Part shown: positions 35,072 to 47,777 of the stretch, piece by piece
Layout: each line of letters begins with the position of its first letter
How positions within the stretch are numbered: position 1 is the stretch's first letter
From: Casuarina equisetifolia
Taxonomy: Eukaryota; Streptophyta; Magnoliopsida; Fagales; Casuarinaceae
Reading direction: 5' to 3'
DNA: 64,000 nt
NCBI GenBank assembly: GCA_028551475.1
Contig: CM052356.1
Location: 1,808,001-1,872,000, forward strand
Position numbers and translations under genes: made by a program
Notes under the pieces: generated by a model
What the model saw: only the letters and a program-made list of their open reading frames with translations
Database searches by the model: none
What the model was told of the DNA's origin: nothing

Positions 35072-37761
35072 TCACTTCCATGCACATTTCCCAGGCCCCC
35101 CAAAAAACAAATGACGTCCCCACACAGGACTTGTGCTTTTATTATAAGTGGCATAGTAACAATAAGGATCAACATCTAGTGAAGTTATAGAGGGGAATGG
35201 ATCAGTAAAACCTCTTATTTCAAAATAAAGTATTTGTATTGCTCTAATAAATGCAGCTTTGCCATAGCCTTCTTGAGGGAAGCGGCCATTCCCCATGGCA
35301 GGGCTATCTTGTCCTTTAGGGCTAAAAACATGTCCTCCCCATAAAATCTTCCTAGCACTATGAGCCAAATTAGGCAGAAGTGCTCGTGGCCAATAACCAA
35401 TGTACTGATCACGGAGCTTGAACCACCAATTCCCTGTTTGGTTATCCTATCATGCACATTGAAGTATATGTTTAGATACTATATGAAGTGCACTTGAAAT
35501 TTTATAAAACAAACATGACTAGGGAAAACAAAGGCAATTCACCCGGAATAAACTGATTCTTATTTCGTATTGATGACCATTGATAGTAGAAGGAGGAAGA
35601 AAACTGCCAAGGGCTATTTTACGGTTAACTTGTACAAAACCTGGGCAAGCAAGATTGATGCATTCAGTACCAAAGACGCCATTTCCCTGTGAGGTTTTAG
35701 TGGAAGCATCATAAGACAACAAGATTTTAGAATTTAGAATAGAAAATAAGTCTTGTCAAAGGTGGATTAAACATGAAAAGTAACTTGAAAGAAGTAAATA
35801 AGAGTATGCTAAGAACTTACACTCCTGGAGACATATAGTCTAGTATAGTTCCATTTCCGAACCTTCAAAGGTATAAAAGCAAGGAAAGAGAAAAAGATCA
35901 AACATTGTCTTCATGAGACAAGGACTTGAAAGTTAATAATATGGATATATTGTCTTTTACCACCCAAGATACATAAGATATTAAAATCAAAAGAATAAAG
36001 AACTTCAATGTTATCTTAGAGAACAACACAGTTAATCAAATAATTAGGTGACATAGTTATGATGTCATTACCTTGCCTTTTGGTTTCTACTTCTGTATAT
36101 GACAAACATGACTTTTGCTTTTATGGAGACAACAAAAATAGTCCACTTAGTAAACAAAGGGGTGGTCAAGAGTGTATAATTACTTACTTCCCACCCAGCT
36201 GATAATACATCTGAAGCATTTGTAACCTTTATGTTAGCTCTGCTAAATTGAGCAGTCGATATTGTGGGGCTCCATACATTTATAGCTGCTCTTGCTCCAT
36301 AACTTTGGCCTAAGGCTGCCACTGCTGCAGTCTACATTTGGAAAAATAAGGGAACTTGATAAATCGAAGGCCTAGTTACTTGCTAGTTATCAATGCTTCA
36401 CTAGAAAAAAAATCAAATTTGGATTAAATTATTCATTGCCTATTAGTTTCATATAAACCATTTATAAGCAAGAGCACATGATGTAGTCTAGTCCCAGATT
36501 TTCTTACATGGAAGCCACGCTGGTTATTAGTGGGGCCGAACCATAATTGCCTAGTTAGGTGATTTCTTCTTGCAGATTTTTGATATTTATCCATTATCAA
36601 ATCTTCCTTTGTAGTCCTTTTAATGGGGATGGATCCACGAGGGCAAGAAATAGTAGCTGAATATGCTGGAAACACATTTGTCCTTGAACCTTCATCTTTC
36701 ATCCCTTTTGGAATGGTTTTTGGTTTCATCTAAAAAGAATTATTTGTAAGTATGTTAAAATATAATGCAATTAACACTTCGAAGCTGGCATGGCTTGGTA
36801 ATGGCTACCACATCCTGAGCATTAAGAAAAAGAAATGAGAAGAAAGATTGATCACCTGAATTGCATGATTCTTAAGCAAAGGATGGTCAAAAGCATGCTG
36901 TTTATAGATGTCAACGCAATCTAAAATATCACCATATTTAGTCTGTTCATTGAAAAAATGTAGAAAATGAATAGAGAGAACTTGTAAGTTTTAAATAAAT
37001 TGCTTGCAAGTTTCACAAGATTAACTTGACAATATTATAATATCAATAATAGAGAAGTATAACTCTAAAAATTTGTAACAAAACTAGACAATTGATCTAC
37101 GCAATTTTGGAGGATAACATAATAGGAATCACTATAAGGATGATCCTACTTTAAAAGTGTTTTTCTTTAACACCATTGCCAATATCCTCATAATAGTACT
37201 ATTACTTTTGATTTTATGAGAAACTTATTAACAACCATTATAGGCCCTTATTACATTTATAATCAGAGTAAATTAATAATTGTACAGTTCTCAATTTATC
37301 TCTAAGAATGTTCAAGATTGAAAAGCAAGAGACAAAGGATGTATATATAGATATTAAGCAAGTTTGAAAACCACTTGGATAGATAGATTGTTTTCCATTT
37401 TCAACTCTAAAATAAAAAATCACTTTAGTTCCCCTTTTACTATTGAAGAATACATAACAAGAATGATTGACGTAGGTCTAAAAGAAATCACTTGTTCAAA
37501 GAAAGTAAAAGAAGTTGCCAAATCAAAGAATCATAACCTCACCTGGAAACTCTTTATTGCAGGTTTATTTATAAGTTGGAGTTGTCTCTCCAGCTTTAGA
37601 TCTTCTTCCTTAGATAATCTTTTGGAACCCTGGACTACATTAGAACCTAAAAAGAGAGCAAACATAATTAACAACAAAAATGTTGTATCCTTAGAGCTTC
37701 TAGCAGCCATTTTCTTGAATCTAGCCTCCATTGTTCCTCTAAGAACTACATATAAAGACAA
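35072..37761 (-). CDS. Neprosin-domain protein (DUF239/DUF4409 type), secreted
   Basis: Seven exons: 37543-37761, 36856-36942, 36508-36729, 36188-36331, 35821-35862, 35543-35686 and 35072-35446. All are phase 0 with GT..AG borders. The product is 410 aa from the first ATG (37761), or 400/393 aa from later Mets (37731, 37710). The N-terminus MAARSSKDTTFLLLIMFALF looks like a signal peptide. Then comes the activation-peptide part (GDILDCVDIYKQ, FDHPLLKNHAIQ, GSIPIKRTTKEDL). The neprosin domain follows (YGARAAINVWSP, CINLACPGFVQVNRKIALGS, GNWWFKLRDQYIGYWP, GNGRFPQEGYGKAAFIR), ending HLFFGGPGKCAWK. Neprosin is a glutamic-type prolyl endopeptidase of pitcher-plant fluid; most plant homologues are uncharacterised. 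Exon 5 is only 14 codons and the usual TRLF-YWTSD stretch reads TRLYVSRS, so this copy is diverged there. It is probably extracellular; activity is unknown. Confidence 0.88.
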
Positions 37762-38849
37762 GAAAGCAAGTCCATTGAAAATAATACAAATAACTAAATT
37801 GGAAAGAAAAACTTCTACGGACCTAGCTATTGATAGGATAGAGTGAAATAGTCATAGCTATATTGAATTACCACTTTACTTTTGAAGTTAAACGTTCAAC
37901 ATAAAGATAATCTATTACACATGCAATAAATGCTTCTCTTATATGGAATATGTTATATGCTAAGATTTTGACTTAAGATTTCCTTTAATTAGTAGTTATT
38001 TATGTATTGGGAAATATAGCCAACAAATTCAATATAAATCTAGATCGTTTTTCAAAGGCAGTGAAAATCCTCATTACTTGATAAATATATGATAGGTTAA
38101 CATAATTCTGGCTAATCAATGAAGATATTCATTATTTGGCTGATATGAGATGACCTACATACAAAAGAATATTTTGACGATCAAATTTAATTGGATTTGG
38201 AAGACTAATGGCTATAAATGAGATTTATTTCTTGTTTCTTCATTTTACTAGTTTCCCTTTTTGTTTTATTTCCATGCTTGTTGTTTTCACAATTTGTAAA
38301 GCCTATTAAAAGGCAATAACTTTCAATGAAAAGGCAGAGAGGAAATTACCTAAATAGCCCATTTTTTTTATACTCCTTTATACTTTAAATTAATTTTTTG
38401 AGCCTATTGAAAGGCAATAAATTTAAAGCCTATTACTAAAGGGCAATAATAATGAGTGATTCAAAAATATTTATACGGCTTGCGGTTTTAGGTTCAGTTG
38501 GTATGGTAGAATATTAAATCAAGGTCAATAGTAAAATAGATGAATATTACATACTCCAATGGTATAAATGGATTCCTATAAAAATAAGAGAATAGAAATC
38601 AAAGTGCAAACCTTAAGCATATTAAAAAAATGTTTTTAGTGTTTCTTATGTGTTGTTTAAATAAAAAAAGTTAATAGTGCGAGAAATTGAATTTTACTTT
38701 TAGTGGAATGTCCATTGCTTAAAAAGCGAAAACATAATCTCGGACCCACAAAAGAAAAAGATCTTGAAAATATTTCTTATATTTTGTTCATAATTTCAAA
38801 TGGAAGATGCTTTCTTCAAGTCTGAAAATTGACTTATGATTTACCTATA
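37762..38849. other. Intergenic; upstream of the neprosin gene
   Basis: AT-rich. Short repeats of aaaggcaataa occur near 38308, 38410 and 38447. No gene seen. Confidence 0.4.
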
Positions 38850-39660
38850 TATTTAATAACAAAAATAACCAATATATTGGTGACTAAGATATATTCCCTT
38901 CAATGACTGAACTATCTTTATCCCAAGGAAGTATTTACGCTCCTCGAGATCTTTCATATGAAATATAAAATGTAGATATTTCTTAAGTTCTGAAATCGTA
39001 GCAATATTATTTCTAGTCACCAATATATCATCAACATAGAATAGGAGGATGATAAATAAACCTCTAATTTTTCTAGTGAATAATTCATAATCATGTAGGG
39101 ATTGCCAAAATCCTCCTGCAAGTAATGCTTTTATAAATTTTGCATACCAATGTCTCGATGCTTGCTTTAAACCATATAATGACTTTCTCAATTAGTACAT
39201 TGAACACTCCTTCTAAGGAGGAAAATCGGGTGAAAACTGCATGTAGACTTTCTCCATCAAATCTCCATGTACAAAGACATTTTACACATCTAACTAATGA
39301 AGGCATTAGTTTTTCACTGAAACAATTCTTATAACTAATCTCATTGTTATAGATTTGACCATTACGGACAAGGTTTCATCATAATTAATACATTCTCACT
39401 ATGTGTATCCTTTAGCCACTAGATGGGCCTTGTATCTCTTTATAGTACCATTTGCTTGGTATTTAACATTATACACCCACTTACATCCGATGGCTTGTTG
39501 ACCAAGTGGAAGTGTCACAACATCCTATGTGAAATTGGCCTTGAGGGCAGCTAATTTTTTATCCATAGAATCAACCTAATGGTTGTCATTAAGTGTCTAA
39601 TGGTATGTTTTGGGTTCAGTGATAGAGGAGATTGATGCAATGAATTTCTAGTAGTAAGGG
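38850..39660 (-). mobile_element. Ty1/copia reverse transcriptase fragment
   Basis: On the minus strand the frame reads RKSLYGLKQASRHWYAKF, then LLFYVDDILVTRNN (the catalytic YVDD is present), then DLEERKYFLGIKI and GIYLSHQYI. These are the conserved copia RT blocks in order. Above 39190, with frameshifts, the sequence continues into the upstream RT part (DVKNVFVHGD, then the GCKWV region near 39480). RNase H and integrase are missing. A dead fragment next to the gypsy fragment that follows. Confidence 0.85.
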
Positions 39661-42600
39661 TAACATTGCTTAAGGGAAACCACTTTCACTTGTCTTTATG
39701 GTATATTTGCTTTTAGAAAAATGCCCTTTGGTCTTTGTAATGCACCAACCAGTTTTCAGAGATGCATGATGGCTATTTTTTCTAATATGGTTGAAAAATT
39801 TATTGAGATTTTCATGGATGATTTTTCTATATTTGGTTCATCATTTGAAATTTGTTTAGATAATTTAGCAAGGGTCTTACAACGGTGTGAGGAGACTAAC
39901 CTTGTTTTGAATTGGAAGAAAGGTCATTTTATGGTACAGGAAGGAATAATGCTTAGGCATAAGATATTTAAAAAAGGATTAGAGGTTAATTGAGCTAAAG
40001 TGGAGGTCATTGCAAAATTCCCCCCACGAACATCAGTGAAACTTGTTAGATGCTTTTTGGGGCATGCAAGATTCTATAGGCGGTTTATAAAAGCTTTTTC
40101 TAAAATTGCCAGACCCCTTTCAAGTTTGTTGGTTAAAAATGTGAAATATAACTTTTTTGATGAATGCTTGTAGGCTTTTAACACTTTAAAGGAAAAGTTA
40201 ATATCAACACCAATCATGGCAGCACCAAAATAAGACTTACCTTTTGAGCTAATGTGTGATGCTAGTGATTTTGTAGTAGGAGCTGTTTTGGGACAACAGA
40301 AGAATGGAGTTTTTTAGACCATCTATTATGTTAGTCGAACCTTGTCAGGTGCATAATTGAATTATTCAACAACATAAAAAGAACTTTTGGCTGTATTATT
40401 TACTTTTGATAAATTTCGTTCTTATCTAATTGGTTCCAAAGTTATTGTTTATTCTGATCACTTTGCTCTTAAGCATCTACTTGAAAAGAAAGAATCAAAC
40501 CTAGGTTAATCAGGTAGATTCTTTTGCTACAAGAGTTTGATTTGTAGATCAAAGATAAAAAAGGGGAATGAAAATCTAGTTGCAAATCATTTGTCTAGAA
40601 TTCCTAATTTGAAGGAAGAAGATCAACTAATTATGGAAGAATTTCCTGATGAAAACATTTTTGCACTCCAATCCATCAAATTTCCCTAATATGTTGATTT
40701 TGTCAATTATTTGTCTACATGCAAAACTCAATTGTTGCAGTTGAATGAATTGCAGGAATTGCAAGATGAGGCCTATGAAAATGCCAAAATATACAAGGAG
40801 CGGACCAAAAGATGGCATGACAAACACATATTAAGAAGATAGTTTATGGTTGGCCAAAAAGTATTACTTTATAACTTTTGTCTTAAATTGTTTCTAGGTA
40901 AATTGTAGTCTCGATGGTTTGGCCCTTTCATAGTCCCTAAGGTATTCCCATATGGAGCAATAGAAGTTGCAAATGACACCCAAGGCACATTTAAGGTGAA
41001 TGGTTAACGTTTGAAGCCCTACTTTGAGGGAGTCAATATGCAGAAGACTACCATTGATCTTCTTTTTCCTTAAGTAGCAACATTAAAGATAGTTTGGCTG
41101 AAAACTATAAAGCAAGCGTTTCTCGGGAGGCAACCTAAGCATTTTGTTGGTTATTTTGCTAAAAGTTTTGTTACCACCATCTCCTCAGAGCTCTTTATGG
41201 CTATTACCTACAATCAGGAAGTTTTCTCATTCCTATTTTACCTTTATTTTCCTTTATTTTCGCATTATTTCTTTTTGCATTGAGGACAATGCTTCATTCA
41301 AGTTTACAGGTGGGAAAATAAATCTTTTCTTGCTAAATCTAATTGAATTTTTTTTCTCATGTCATGATTGAATCATTTGTTTTGAATTCTTAGCAATTCT
41401 TATGAAGATGTAGATTCTGGTTAAACTTGCAATTGTGATGTGAGTTAAGTGTGATTCTAATTATGTTGATCCATTTATTAAACACTAAAAGTCATTCATT
41501 CATACTCTAGAGAACATTCATGTGAAGTATGCAATTATCTTAGATCTCCTTTGGATCTTAGAATTTGCTTGATTTCCTCTTAAGGTGAAATCCTAGGCTG
41601 CATCTAATTGAAAAAATGATTTAGGCTATTCTTTGGATGTTTTGAGTCTTTCAAGCCAACTCTATTTATTTAAACCCCAGTCACCTTACTGAGCCTTGAT
41701 TCATATCCATTTTTTTTTTATTTTGACACCCACATATATACCTTTGAGCCTTTGACAAATTATCTTTTCATCCTACACCCTTTGAACATGTTGATTTTTA
41801 GGATATAAGTCTATTTGAGTAAAGAAAAGTCGAGTGGAAGGATGTTATATCAAAAGAAGTTGATTGTAATGATTATGTAGCATAATATGTTGCTTTTGTG
41901 AATGCCAAAAAAAAATTAAAATGAAAGAATGAAGTACATTATTTTCTTGAGAATTGGAAGATCTTATCACTCTTTATTTGATTCAAGCCACTCAATTTTC
42001 TGAAATAGGCTACGAAGCATAGCAATTGAACACTATTGGCAAGATAAAATTATAGTGGTTACATTGCTAGTACTTTTACTTGCTTCATTGATGCAAGCAT
42101 GATTGTGGCTTTTATAAGTGTCAAAATCCAAGTAAAATCAAGTATTTTTAAGAAGAAAAGAATGATAGAAGTGGTGATAGAAAGATCATTTGCAAAAAAA
42201 AAAAAAAAGTGAAAAAAGCTCAAATTAGATCCTAGAAAGTAATGTGTTCATGGGTGAATTAAGCCTAAATGACTTTCATCTTACCCCTAGCCCAGCCTTA
42301 CATTACAAGCTTATAAAGTTCTATTGATTCTTGGTTAGATGATTGGCCTACATTAGTGGAGAGAGGAATGAAAAGCAAATCTATGAGATTTGGATAAAGA
42401 TTTTGAGAGATTACATACTAATGTGGATCTACTTAAAGTGCATATAGTTGAAAAGATAAGGACTCACACTTACATACACATATATGGTCAACATAGTTAA
42501 GAGTCTATCTTATTTTATAAAACAATTGTTGTGTTTAGATGAAAGCTATATTTTTTTTTTCTTTGAATTGTTAGGTTGAGTAATTTTGAGTGAATTTTAA

Positions 42601-42674
42601 GAAGGGGTTTTGTCCAAAATATATTATCTCTTACTTTTGCTCGAGGACTAGCAAAATGTCAAGTTTAGAGGTCT
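39661..42674 (+). mobile_element. Ty3/gypsy (Athila/Tat-like) pol 3' half and post-pol region
   Basis: The frame at 39721-39993 reads MPFGLCNAPTSFQRCMMAIF and FMDDFSIFG, the RT core with the MDD form typical of Athila/Tat elements. It continues with in-frame stops through FLGHARFYRRFIKAFSKIARP, then RNase H ([45 protein letters not shown]). After a deletion of most of integrase come its C-terminal parts, MVGQKVLLYN and RWFGPFIV. The stretch 41100-42660 is the non-coding post-pol part. A purine-rich tract with ctcgaggactagcaaaatgt precedes the LTR. The 5' half of the element is absent. Confidence 0.85.
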
Positions 42675-44110
42675 TGATAACTCTATTTTTATAGAGTTAA
42701 TTTAACTATTACAGGATATAAATAATACAAGTTTTATAAGATAATATTTAAGTTTTTATATATTCATGTAAATTTATGTTATTTATGTAGTAAACCCTAA
42801 AAGAGCATAAGAAACAAAAGAAAAGAAAGCTACAATATGGCACATGGAAAAAAAAGGAAAGGAAGAAAAGCTACAAGAAGGCAACGTGTAAAAAGCCAAA
42901 AGAAGAAATGAAAAGGACAAAAAAGGACAAGGAAGGAAATAAAAGAAAAGACCAAAAAGTGAATTATGAAGCTTAGGGCACCTGCCCAAGGAGGAGATAA
43001 AAGACAACATAAAAGGAATGTGAATTAGGAGAAAACGTGAAGAGGAGTGCCACACAGAAGAGAAAAAAAAATAGAGAGAAAGGAAAGGAGAAAAGGTGCC
43101 GCCAAAACCAAGGAAGGGAGAAAAATCAAAGAAAAAAAAAAGAAAACCAAGGAAGAAAAAGAGAAATAAAGGTATAAAAGCTTCCCGCTACTTCTTATCA
43201 TTCTTGAATTGTAGGAATTTTGTAAAAAATTCTTAAAGAGAAGACAGTGTGGTGAAAACTTTTTTGTTTTTCTATTTAAGATGTTTTGCTAAATTTATAC
43301 TATTGCTTTGGTTTGTTATTTCATTATGTTCTAAACTTCTTTTGTTAGAGTGAAGATGTAGCTTAACTATGATGATGTGAATTTATGTTTATTGTAAGAT
43401 ATTTTATTTATGTGAGTTATATATTATTATGCTTAATGTTTTTAAATGATTGGCCATCACTTGAATGATTTGATGTATATGTTTGAGACTGAGAGATAAT
43501 AATATACAATTGCTTCTTATAATAGATAACCATAAATTAAATATGGATAGACATATACCATGTTATTTGTATGGCTTTTGGTAATAAGATAATCAAAAGA
43601 TTTATTATAAACTAAGAATATTCACAGATCTTAATGCATTTGGTTTGTTTCAATTCACATATAGAGATATAGTGAATTAATGAACTAAATAGGTTTACTG
43701 TACCTAGACATAGGATAGTAAATAAATTAAGAAGTTCTGCCATCACATAGGTAATATCATTCTTGCAAGCATAACCTATGAAAATTCATATCTAGTAATT
43801 ATGGTGAAATCAGAAACTCTAACATGTTTCTCATCTTGATTTTCCTACTTGGAATCAATTTTAATTAGTCTTGAGTTTTCGTTTTAGAAATTTTAAATTT
43901 TAATTCATCATTAACAATATTTTGATTTGCTAGATAAATTTTAGGATTAATTCATCATTAGTACTTAATTAGTTTAGTATTCATCAATCTTCATGGGATA
44001 ATACTTTTCTTATTATTATATTACTTGTTTGACATGTTCATTTGCATTTAAATTTCACCGAACACCTCGCTCATGTTTTTGAATTACTTCTATTGCAAAC
44101 AATAAAGCTA
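42675..44110 (+). repeat. 3' LTR of the Athila/Tat-like element
   Basis: It starts with tgataactctatttttata right after the purine tract, as in related elements. A long A/G-rich stretch (42785-43170) precedes a TATA-like ggtataaaag at 43171-43180, which could be the LTR promoter. The 3' end is only estimated, since no second LTR is present to align. Confidence 0.6.
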
Positions 44111-44173
44111 AGTCCTAGTTAGAGTTCCAAATCTTGTTTTGAAGGCTTCCCAAATGATCTTCAAATCTTTTTT

Positions 44174-44509
44174 TTAGGTTACTAAAAGCATTAACTCATG
44201 AGAAACAAACTTTTGAAACCAGTTTTGGATTGCATAATAGCAAAGGTCCCAAGCTTGTTGTTTTTTTGGATTAGATTTAGGTTGAGGGAAAGAGTCATTA
44301 ACGAATCCCCACTTATTTTTGGCCATAAGCTGATTATCCATTTGGTTGCTCCAAAGCTCATAGTTTCTCTCTTCCTTTAACACTTTAGTGATAAGAGTAG
44401 CTCTAGGAATGTCTATTGGTGAAAGATAATAAAGGTCATGGTAGGGGTTGATGGGGTGTAGAGTAGAAGAAGAATTAGGGTTTTGCAATTGGTGTGGATT
44501 TTCTACCAT
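44174..44509 (-). mobile_element. Ty1/copia gag 5' fragment
   Basis: A 111-codon frame starting MVENPHQLQNPNSSSTLHPI. It contains LITKVLKEERNYELWSNQMD and AKNKWGFVNDSFPQP, the pattern of the copia gag N-terminus (V---L-G-NY--W---M---L--KNK-GF--GS-P-P). It ends where the gypsy LTR region begins; no pol follows. Probably part of a truncated element. Confidence 0.75.
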
Positions 44510-44974
44510 GGTGGTAGGTTAAGTAAAAAGTTCACAAAATGAAGGATAAAATGGGTAAAAATACAGGAGGTTATTTCCAGACAAAGCACAAAGGATTCGG
44601 AATAAAATGCAAGAGTGCATAAAATATCAACTAACAAATGAAAAAGGGAAATACAAACCTTAACACTGCAAGGGACGAGTTACCTTTGATTGCAAAAGCT
44701 CATTTCAATTTTACCCAAGAAAGTGATGAAGAGAGCTATCATTTGACCTTCTTGGATACCATATTGAAGAAAAGAGACAGTAAACAAGTGATTGAAATAG
44801 TAATTATGGGAAAGTTGCACTTAGGCTACTATTTACTTGTGTCTCTATTATAGTTACACAATTTGTACAAAACATGTATATCAACATAGAGAGAAAACTA
44901 GTGGGCCTATTAGTTATCCAACGGGCCATGGTAAGTATCCTAATAAAATAATATGGTCCACGACACATTTCAAC

Positions 44975-45916
44975 AAAGAGGCGTTGGTAGCTTTCTCGTG
45001 TGGGCTCCTGACAACCCAGAGAAATCTTTGCCCATTGGCATCAAGTCCTATGGCCAATTCATGTAGTTACTAATGGGAAAGTGTCCCGCCATTACCAAAT
45101 GAAACAAATAGCACCAAACCTATCGGCTGCTTATCCAACCATTTCAAACACTCGTGACCATGAGACTCAGTTCCTGAACCGAAAAGCACTAATGATCTGA
45201 CTAGGTAAATCAATGGCCGGCCTTCTTTCTCTTTTTTCAAAGCTTTGAAGCAACCTGGCTCCAAGTCCAAAAAACTGTCAATGATGATTCCGGTGGCATT
45301 AGGGTATCCTTTCACAATGTGTAGACTTCCTTTATAGGTCTCACTCTTTCTATCTTGAATCAGTTCCCTTAGGTCCCTCCCATGGATTGGCATGCATCCA
45401 GGTAACTTCACTAGTTCCAGTAAGTCTTTGTACTCACAAGAGGATGTTTCATTAAGCTTCGGAAGGTAAAAGAAAAACAAGGATGCCATCGTACTAAAGG
45501 CAAAAAGATGTAGGAAGAAATGCTGAATTCTTTAGCCACATTGAAGGCAGTCACACCAAAAGAATCAACCACTAAGGCCACCAGCCGAGTTGACTCTGCT
45601 AAGACCTTGAAAGAGTCTCGCAGGGAAGGGAGGGACTGAATCAAGGTGAGTGGGATTTAGGTCTTGACTGTCACGTCCTCAAAGAGGTGCTCAAGACTCA
45701 TTGAAGGAAGAAATATGGCACATATGGCATCTGGTAAGCCTTCTAGGATGACTTTTTGAGCTTTTTGGGGAGTCCCATTTGTGGGGATCAATATAGTGGC
45801 CCAGAAATGGTGCTGTAGGATGAGTCGCTTGGTGAACTCAACAAGTGGGATGAGATGCCCATCCTCGGAGTTGGAACCATGGCAACGTGGGGTGGTTCGT
45901 CCTAGGTGTTTGGCGT
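44975..45916 (-). pseudogene. UGT72-like pseudogene 2, N-terminal two thirds
   Basis: It aligns with 30410-31350 of the intact UGT gene. The start codon is changed: the bases at 45914-45916 give ACG instead of ATG. A frameshift lies near 45495-45515, so the peptide runs in two frames (IQSLPSLRDSFKVLAESTRL, then ASLFFFYLPKLNETSSCEY). An in-frame stop sits near 45658. The lower end stops at 44975, before the PSPG box, so the sugar-donor site is missing. Its 5' flank (45917-46050) also matches the UGT upstream region. Confidence 0.9.
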
Positions 45917-46249
45917 GGTGGATTCAAGGATCAAGGACAGGGAAGACAATAGGTTCTACAAAGTATCTTAGGACTGAGGCATGTTATTGCACAAGCTGCT
46001 TGAGTTCGTGTTGCAGAAGGGCTTGTCTCAAATAATATATTTGTGTGGGCGTCGTTCCAACAAGTTCTAATTGAATTGCATCTGTCGCCACTTGTAAGAG
46101 TTAATTAGGCCATTATTTTTAACCACTTGCTTTAACATCATCACCTTAGACGGCATGTGGATTCCTTTTCTCCTAAAATGCTGCACATGCAACAACCATA
46201 TTAGCATGTGGGTGAGCATTGAACGCATCAACCATGTTAGCAATAGCTA

Positions 46250-47725
46250 TGTTGGCACCATCTTAATAAACAAATACTTTTAATCTCAAAGAATCTATTT
46301 ATATACACATAACAATATCTTTGTTTTCAAACTTCATTCATTTTTCAGCCGTACTTCTAATAATGCATTTTGTCATGGAATTGCGACTCAATGTTATCCA
46401 AGTTCAGGGATTATAATCCAATTAGAAGAGAAACAAAAAGACACCTCTTAATACCTTGCCTTTGTGACTAGAAAGCAATGCAACCCTCTCCACTGATAGA
46501 TGTTAAAAATTGAGATAAAAAGGCTTGAATTGACCATCATCATGAAAACATCCACAATTAAAATAAGATATATTAGAAGAATAAAAAGATGTGGAGGCTT
46601 TTGAAGCTCACCATTTTCAAGCTTGTAGAACTGATTCCAAATAGGAAATCCAACGCAGTAACTGAGGTGCTTTTAAGGCTTTTGCACGGCTTCCACACAA
46701 GAGGTTTGGAATCTATGGAATTACAAAAGTCAAATAACAAATAGAAGGAAAGCGGTCATGGCTGAAACAAATTGCCAAGAGAAACGAAGTTTCTAGTAAT
46801 TATCCAACATGTAGTCTTGGCATGAGAATGGCCAACCAGGCAGCATAATTTGATATAGTCAAACATAACTTCTACAACCTCTCCTACAATGATGTAGTTT
46901 CATCCATACAAACAATCAACTGCATCAATATATTCTAGAGGAGCCCAAAAAATCTTCAAAATGTTTATCTTGTGTACCTAGAAGGTCAGTAAGATGTTAT
47001 CAAGAGTCTTTAGACACTGCCAACACTTTTGTAACACAATTGTCAAGTAATTTACTTCTTTCCTAGCATTAGCCTAAACTAGCCATATATGGCACAACCA
47101 AGTCGTATGCACATCCTCCAAATAACTTTCTGTGTTAGAAAAACATTTAGCAAACCAAGCATAATTTGAACCCATCCCTGATTAGATGTAATAACCTAAA
47201 TGGCATTATCATCCTAATTCTAATTGCATTTTCTTATGCTAAACATAATTTAGTCAATTTCAATTCTCTAGCTCATCCAAAAGCTTCCCTAAAATCCAAT
47301 GTAGTAACTTTGCACCAGTCCAAAAGTATAACAACAATTGTTTCAATGTTGCATTGAAACTAGCTGTCATTACTTTCTAGCTCAGTCTCTCCATAAGAGT
47401 CCGGTTTGACAATGAAAGCTAAAGTGTCAAGAATATGCTTCAGCGACTGTCTAATCTTCACTTCTAGATTCGGTATTAGCTTCAACCATAGCCTAAGTCA
47501 TAAAGTCTTCTCATAATTAACAATTAACTTGCGAGGAAAGGAATTATAAATTGCAAAGCAAAGATACAATTATGTGGGAATCAAATTAAAAGTAAGAATC
47601 AAATGAGAGAAATTGAAAGAGCAACATAACTAGATTTGGAGGTGCAACTGAAGGAGGACAAAGAGTTAGGTTCCCATGAGTCAAAGATGGCTAGGGTTTT
47701 GTCTTTAAATGTGGTGGCTGCTGAA
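46250..47725 (-). pseudogene. SEH1 pseudogene, left arm of inverted repeat 1
   Basis: In minus sense it carries part of SEH1 exon 1 (about 47635-47725), intron 1, exon 2 (about 46870-46979), exon 3 (about 46613-46713) and part of intron 3. That is fused directly to the end of exon 7 (about 46455-46500) and intron 7. The segment equal to 23810-25940 of the intact gene (exons 4-6 and most of 7) is deleted. Exon 2 has a stop in place of the second Trp codon. Its intron 1 and exons 2-3 are repeated in reverse at 47778-48780. Confidence 0.85.
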
Positions 47726-47777
47726 GAATTTCTTGATCAGTAGAACATGTGCAAGTCATTGTGAAACTTGCACTAAT

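Noticed and set aside
37364..37846. 160-codon plus-strand open frame
   Set aside because: It lies antisense to exon 1 of the neprosin gene, which has clear family motifs and a signal peptide; the antisense frame resembles nothing.
46455..46980. A second functional SEH1 gene
   Set aside because: Exons 4-6 are missing, exon 7 is fused to intron 3, and stops and frameshifts occur in the remaining exons.
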